Shown here: positions 43,501-45,970 of the stretch, in pieces
How positions within the stretch are numbered: the first letter of the stretch is position 1
Layout of the letters: every line of letters starts with the position of its first letter
Source: Bacteroidaceae bacterium
Lineage (GTDB): Bacteria; Bacteroidota; Bacteroidia; Bacteroidales; Bacteroidaceae
Direction: 5' to 3'
DNA: 45,970 nt
NCBI GenBank assembly: GCA_024401275.1
Contig: JAKSLJ010000030.1
Span: 1 to 45,970 of the forward strand
Notes under the pieces: generated by a model
Databases searched by the model: none
What the model saw: the letters and a program-made list of their open reading frames with translations, nothing else
Told to the model about the DNA's origin: nothing
Position numbers and translations under genes: made by a program

Positions 43501-45645
43501 GGTCAGGTTCTTACAGCTGGCGTAGGCGTAGGTACAACTTATATGTCAGGTTCTTCTACTGACGTTTATCTCCAGATTTACTACTCTACAGACCGTGAGA
43601 ACTGGCAGCTTGCTAATGTACTTGCTTACTCAACATCAAAGAAATCTGCTACAACGGATATCTACGGTAATTCTATCGATGCAAGCAAGGTTACTACATG
43701 GGGCTCATTTGACGGCTCTGGCATAGGCAATGCTAAAGCATTCACTATTGACGGTATCCCTGCAGGTGACTACTACATTGGCTTTAACTCTGGCTACACA
43801 CAGATTGACTACATCTTCGGTGGTAAGCTCGCAGAACTTGAAAACGATCTCTACCTTACAAGTTATTCGGTTAATGCTGGTCAGTCAATGGTTAACAACC
43901 CTATATCTGCAACTGTTTCATATACTAACATGATGAATGCTACAGCCCCAGCACGTACAGTCGCTCTCTACGATGGTGAGACTCTCATCGAGGAGAAGGC
44001 AGGTGCAGACCTTGAGGCTTATGGTTCAGAGACAGTTGAATTCACATTTACTCCACACGCTGTAGGTACAATGAATCTGCAGGTTAAGATTTCTAATGTT
44101 GAAGGTGACTACTCTGTCGCTACAGAAACTAAGTCTGTAAATGTTAAGGAAGAGACTATGGTAGGCGAGAAACTCGTTGGTGAGCGTACATCTAACGCAG
44201 CTGGCGTCGCTCCTATCTCTCTCTACTACTACAACTCTCACGTAGAATGGATTTGGGATGCTGAACATCTTGGTCTTAACGATGGTGATAAGATTAATAG
44301 CCTTACATTCTATTATTATACCACATCTAAGGATCTTCCTGGCAAGAAGCTGAGAATCTACATGGTTAACACTGAGGATAGCAAGGTTGGATCTGCTTTC
44401 TATAATGGTAACACCATCGAGCAGATGACTCTTACACCTGTATTCTCAAGCGATAACTACACATATCCTAAGGCTGGTTCATCTTCTGACCATGCGGAGA
44501 TGAAGTTCACACTTGACAATGACTTTGTATATACAGGTAACAACATTCGTGTTATTGTAATCAGTGAGGACTATGCACATACCGCAGAAGCATCTGGTTC
44601 ATTTGAGTACTACAATTCAACTACTGGTACAATGGCATACAACCGTAGTGACACTAACAGCACTTACGAGAATGCTACATCGATGAATACGTCAACCAAT
44701 GTTCCTGTAGCTACTCTCGGTCTCTCAGTTACAGCTCCAGTTCTCTCAGGTATTATTACAGAAGCTGGCGATGCTCTTGCAGGTGCTACAGTTGAAGCTA
44801 AGTCGGGTGAGGTTGTTTACACTGCAACTACCGACGCTGACGGTAAGTACTCTATGGAAATCATGCAGCCATCGCTTGAGTATGTAGTGACTGTAACTGC
44901 TGATGGTTATGATCCATTTGTTTCTGAGGCAATGACTATTGCTGAGAACACAGTTCTCGACCATGACTTCTTTAACGGTGCAATTGTAAAGATCAACTCA
45001 ACAATCGGCTACTCTACATTCTATGATTCTGAGCATGCCGTTAAGATTCCTGAAGGCGTAACTCCATACGTATTTGGTTTGAGCCTTACTGCAAATGAAA
45101 TGGCACTTGTTTCTTACGCTGATTACCTTGAAGCATACGATAAAACTTATGAGAATGTAGTTCAAGCTGGCGAAGCTGTTGTTCTTATGGGATCAGGTGA
45201 TGTAGCTCTTGAATACACTACATCAAGCCTTCCTCTTATTGAAGACAACTGGCTCTCTGGTTTTGATACTCCTGCGACTACGACGGTTAGCGCATACTGG
45301 TCTTATATGGATTACACAGATGCTGATTGCTACTTCTATGCTCTCACTCTCAACAAGGATAAGGATCCTGATAGCGTAGGTTTCTACTGGATGAACGAGA
45401 CAGGTGCTCCATTCGTATCAGCAGCTCACAAGGCTTACCTCTCTATTCCAATGGATGCATTCAGTTCGTTTGCTGGTGGCGATGCATTTGTAAAGGGCAT
45501 CCCATTCCATAAGGATGCTACAGCAATCAAGAACGTTAACGCAAACCGCAACGACGGCCAGATGTACAACATCGCTGGTCAGCGCGTAAACGGAAACGTT
45601 AAGGGCATCGTTATCAAGAATGGTAAGAAGTTCATGGTTAAATAA
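40585..45645 (+). CDS. Giant secreted multidomain surface protein, 1686 aa
   Basis: Exported adhesin-like protein with signal peptide ending VSAQ (about 21). An N-terminal unit (23-160, ATFDFVANPW ... NARWTKIEVTLVP) is repeated at 362-480 (ATFDFYNNPW ... NARWTKIDVTLVP). Between them, about 175-345 is the module shared with the 433-aa protein (FIYPASMLTDLVGKEITEIKL ... PYVYEGGNLLVQM). Then come a choice-of-anchor-J-like domain (500-665), Ig-like strands, another anchor-J-like region near 910-1080, a CARDB-like domain near 1090-1190, a second shared-type module near 1190-1380 and a carboxypeptidase-regulatory-like domain near 1381-1465 (GIITEAGDALAGATVEAK). The C-terminus is MYNIAGQRVNGNVKGIVIKNG. 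Ligand unknown; a 49-aa peptide gene follows after 20 bp. Confidence 0.88.
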   Translation: MKRLLFLMQMLIAFAAGVSAQEVVATFDFVANPWEHAQGFGSQGQDSYDQGNITEPLVAPDYAATLAFDNTGASTPARFWNSTGQVRVYSGAKATITAPTGKAISKIAVTATASNYLGTPEPFIADGSVATATLAEAVESYTFTANANARWTKIEVTLVPATSGGGEDPAPSPTGSIEISKSNSASTGFPISAGADAASQKAQFIYPASMLTDLVGKEITEIKLHLSDAGSIQSSGATEVINLAEVDATAFSSAAFLTADFTNVYNATAQTVNGSKEWVFTLSSPYVYEGGNLLVQMETNNPSGMLGSPNFYGTTQSGNVGYISYTEFGYSESKLSKYLPMMTVTYQEAVTPDPEDPSEPTVATFDFYNNPWGKSFGNCPDDTFTASDGATTISFIPGGTSTYTIQYKMTDNQLRVYKDDKIVIKAPAGKAISQLDFVYASSYDGGLGSSIKLDEPAATQTLTLTGNARWTKIDVTLVPGSDDAGGDAGGFEIPEGYAETANYTYNFDDLKTKSLNGSSGVDPSQLALGWGYASQQTTPGGFFGYSTYTYHSGKAPYLANKSAEPLLDYFVTPAVKGAVKLFVRNYSTSSSYDGKQYLKFYKVTKNEDGTFTAPAADAEPFFTKEFTLSESSWAELEIANLEDYEYIAFTGSYCYFDDFSAEYAVMPENPALQVIEMTTEVAQGGNIYADETGKGTWTGSIKVKNTGNVDLVAGRTNYSVTVTSQSTSSVTIPETIIPISVDLAQGEETEIPLEIECQIVDLSKDGWTAIRATSNIIEYGLKNTDTKYYKQSPWFYVKNYSPKISVKEGVVGALDSYVLPFGLVSGSGSKTVTITNDGGSDAVITAIETTIPEGFSHNAELPLTIAKGETADVVLTIGGAEGYKEGTVTITYGNGLTFTTKKLSATIIAEGTYLETFGTQLSPASSYVPSGWINQNGSSWEADASSSNVYMKSGNQTYKTEMLVSPKITFAEGQVLTAGVGVGTTYMSGSSTDVYLQIYYSTDRENWQLANVLAYSTSKKSATTDIYGNSIDASKVTTWGSFDGSGIGNAKAFTIDGIPAGDYYIGFNSGYTQIDYIFGGKLAELENDLYLTSYSVNAGQSMVNNPISATVSYTNMMNATAPARTVALYDGETLIEEKAGADLEAYGSETVEFTFTPHAVGTMNLQVKISNVEGDYSVATETKSVNVKEETMVGEKLVGERTSNAAGVAPISLYYYNSHVEWIWDAEHLGLNDGDKINSLTFYYYTTSKDLPGKKLRIYMVNTEDSKVGSAFYNGNTIEQMTLTPVFSSDNYTYPKAGSSSDHAEMKFTLDNDFVYTGNNIRVIVISEDYAHTAEASGSFEYYNSTTGTMAYNRSDTNSTYENATSMNTSTNVPVATLGLSVTAPVLSGIITEAGDALAGATVEAKSGEVVYTATTDADGKYSMEIMQPSLEYVVTVTADGYDPFVSEAMTIAENTVLDHDFFNGAIVKINSTIGYSTFYDSEHAVKIPEGVTPYVFGLSLTANEMALVSYADYLEAYDKTYENVVQAGEAVVLMGSGDVALEYTTSSLPLIEDNWLSGFDTPATTTVSAYWSYMDYTDADCYFYALTLNKDKDPDSVGFYWMNETGAPFVSAAHKAYLSIPMDAFSSFAGGDAFVKGIPFHKDATAIKNVNANRNDGQMYNIAGQRVNGNVKGIVIKNGKKFMVK

Positions 45646-45665
45646 TTAAAAAGGAGAAATCAGAT

Positions 45666-45815
45666 ATGAAAACATACGTAAAACCAGAAATTGAATTGGT
45701 GAGTGCACAGACAGAATCTCTCCTGATTAATGCAACTAACACTATGGGAGATGGCGAACAGCTCTCAAAGGAGAACAAATTCATTTTTGATGACTCAGAA
45801 GAAGACGAACTCTAA
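45666..45815 (+). CDS. Short acidic-tailed peptide, 49 aa
   Basis: ORF too short for routine calling, starting MKTYVKPEIELVSAQTESLL and ending in an acidic tail FIFDDSEEDEL. An AGGAG sequence sits about 11 bases before the ATG, unusual for this phylum, and an intrinsic terminator follows 31 bp after the stop. The opening MK-x-Y-x-KP-x-IE resembles many small Bacteroidales proteins of unknown function and has the look of a leader/core peptide; no signal peptide is present. It is 20 bp downstream of the 1686-aa gene and probably on its transcript. Being a substrate of the PqqD/kinase/peptidase trio is only a hypothesis. Confidence 0.75.
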   Translation: MKTYVKPEIELVSAQTESLLINATNTMGDGEQLSKENKFIFDDSEEDEL

Positions 45816-45846
45816 TCTTGCAGGATTAGAAACTACTCTATAAAAG

Positions 45847-45882
45847 AAAGGTTGCCACAATGTGAAGTGGCAACCTTTTTTT
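45847..45882 (+). terminator. Intrinsic terminator after the 49-aa peptide gene
   Basis: AAAGGTTGCCAC pairs with GTGGCAACCTTT across a short loop and is followed directly by a T-run. A textbook Rho-independent terminator. Confidence 0.93.
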
Positions 45883-45939
45883 CATGTTTATTGCTTACGC
45901 CAAAAATATTTCCTCCGTAAGCATTCATTAAAATACAAA

Positions 45940-45970
45940 TTGTAGCAGTTGTATAAAAGTTGTACCTTTG
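45940..45970 (+). promoter_or_regulatory. Promoter of a gene beyond the window
   Basis: TTG at 45940-45942, a 20-bp spacer and TACCTTTG at 45963-45970 match the Bacteroidetes promoter. The window ends at the -7 box, so the gene is outside. Confidence 0.65.

Overview
The window looks like chromosomal DNA of a Bacteroidales bacterium, most likely Prevotella or a close relative. This rests on -7 promoter boxes of the form TAnnTTTG, near-absence of Shine-Dalgarno sites, an archaeal/eukaryal-type prolyl-tRNA synthetase, a smalltalk micro-protein next to an HU-related protein, DUF5686, and many secreted choice-of-anchor-J proteins ending in a short Bacteroidales C-terminal motif. The assignment comes from recognition, not a database search. 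I saw no rRNA, tRNA, CRISPR array or insertion sequence.

Left arm (1-12.4 kb, minus strand): sugar catabolism. A galactose-type block (cytosolic mutarotase, galactokinase, mutarotase lipoprotein, Na+/sugar symporter) runs from a -7 box at 12455-12462 to a hairpin at 6673-6701. It is followed by an L-arabinose block: araD, araA, a FGGY ribulokinase and transketolase. Together they carry arabinose to ribulose, ribulose-5-phosphate and xylulose-5-phosphate and on into the pentose phosphate pathway, and galactose to galactose-1-phosphate. The ara gene gaps are filled by a repeated GC-rich/AT-rich cassette, and the mutarotase lipoprotein gene lies between two inverted copies of a palindromic element.

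Centre (12.7-23.8 kb, plus strand): a secreted GH95 alpha-L-fucosidase-type enzyme, a class A penicillin-binding protein, proS, then a compact trio: a PqqD-like peptide-binding protein, an HPr-kinase-like P-loop protein and a Ser/His S26-type peptidase. The trio resembles a peptide modification and maturation unit and is bounded by copies of a 20-bp perfect palindrome. A DUF5686 outer-membrane protein follows, with a strong terminator.

23.8-25.9 kb: a repeat-rich island with a smalltalk micro-gene, an HU-related DNA-binding gene, an unrecognised 139-aa ORF, several families of palindromic repeats and one nested inverted repeat of almost 200 bp.

Right arm (25.9-45.8 kb): eight large secreted proteins (choice-of-anchor-J, Omp28-like, PKD, a PNGase F-like enzyme and a 1686-aa multidomain protein) that share a short C-terminal motif. 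The last is followed 20 bp later by a 49-aa peptide gene, too short for routine gene calling, with a textbook intrinsic terminator. The most interesting leads are the PqqD/HprK/S26 trio, the 49-aa precursor-like peptide, the PNGase F homologue with one altered active-site position, and an exact 27-bp repeat found inside two unrelated coding positions in opposite orientation.
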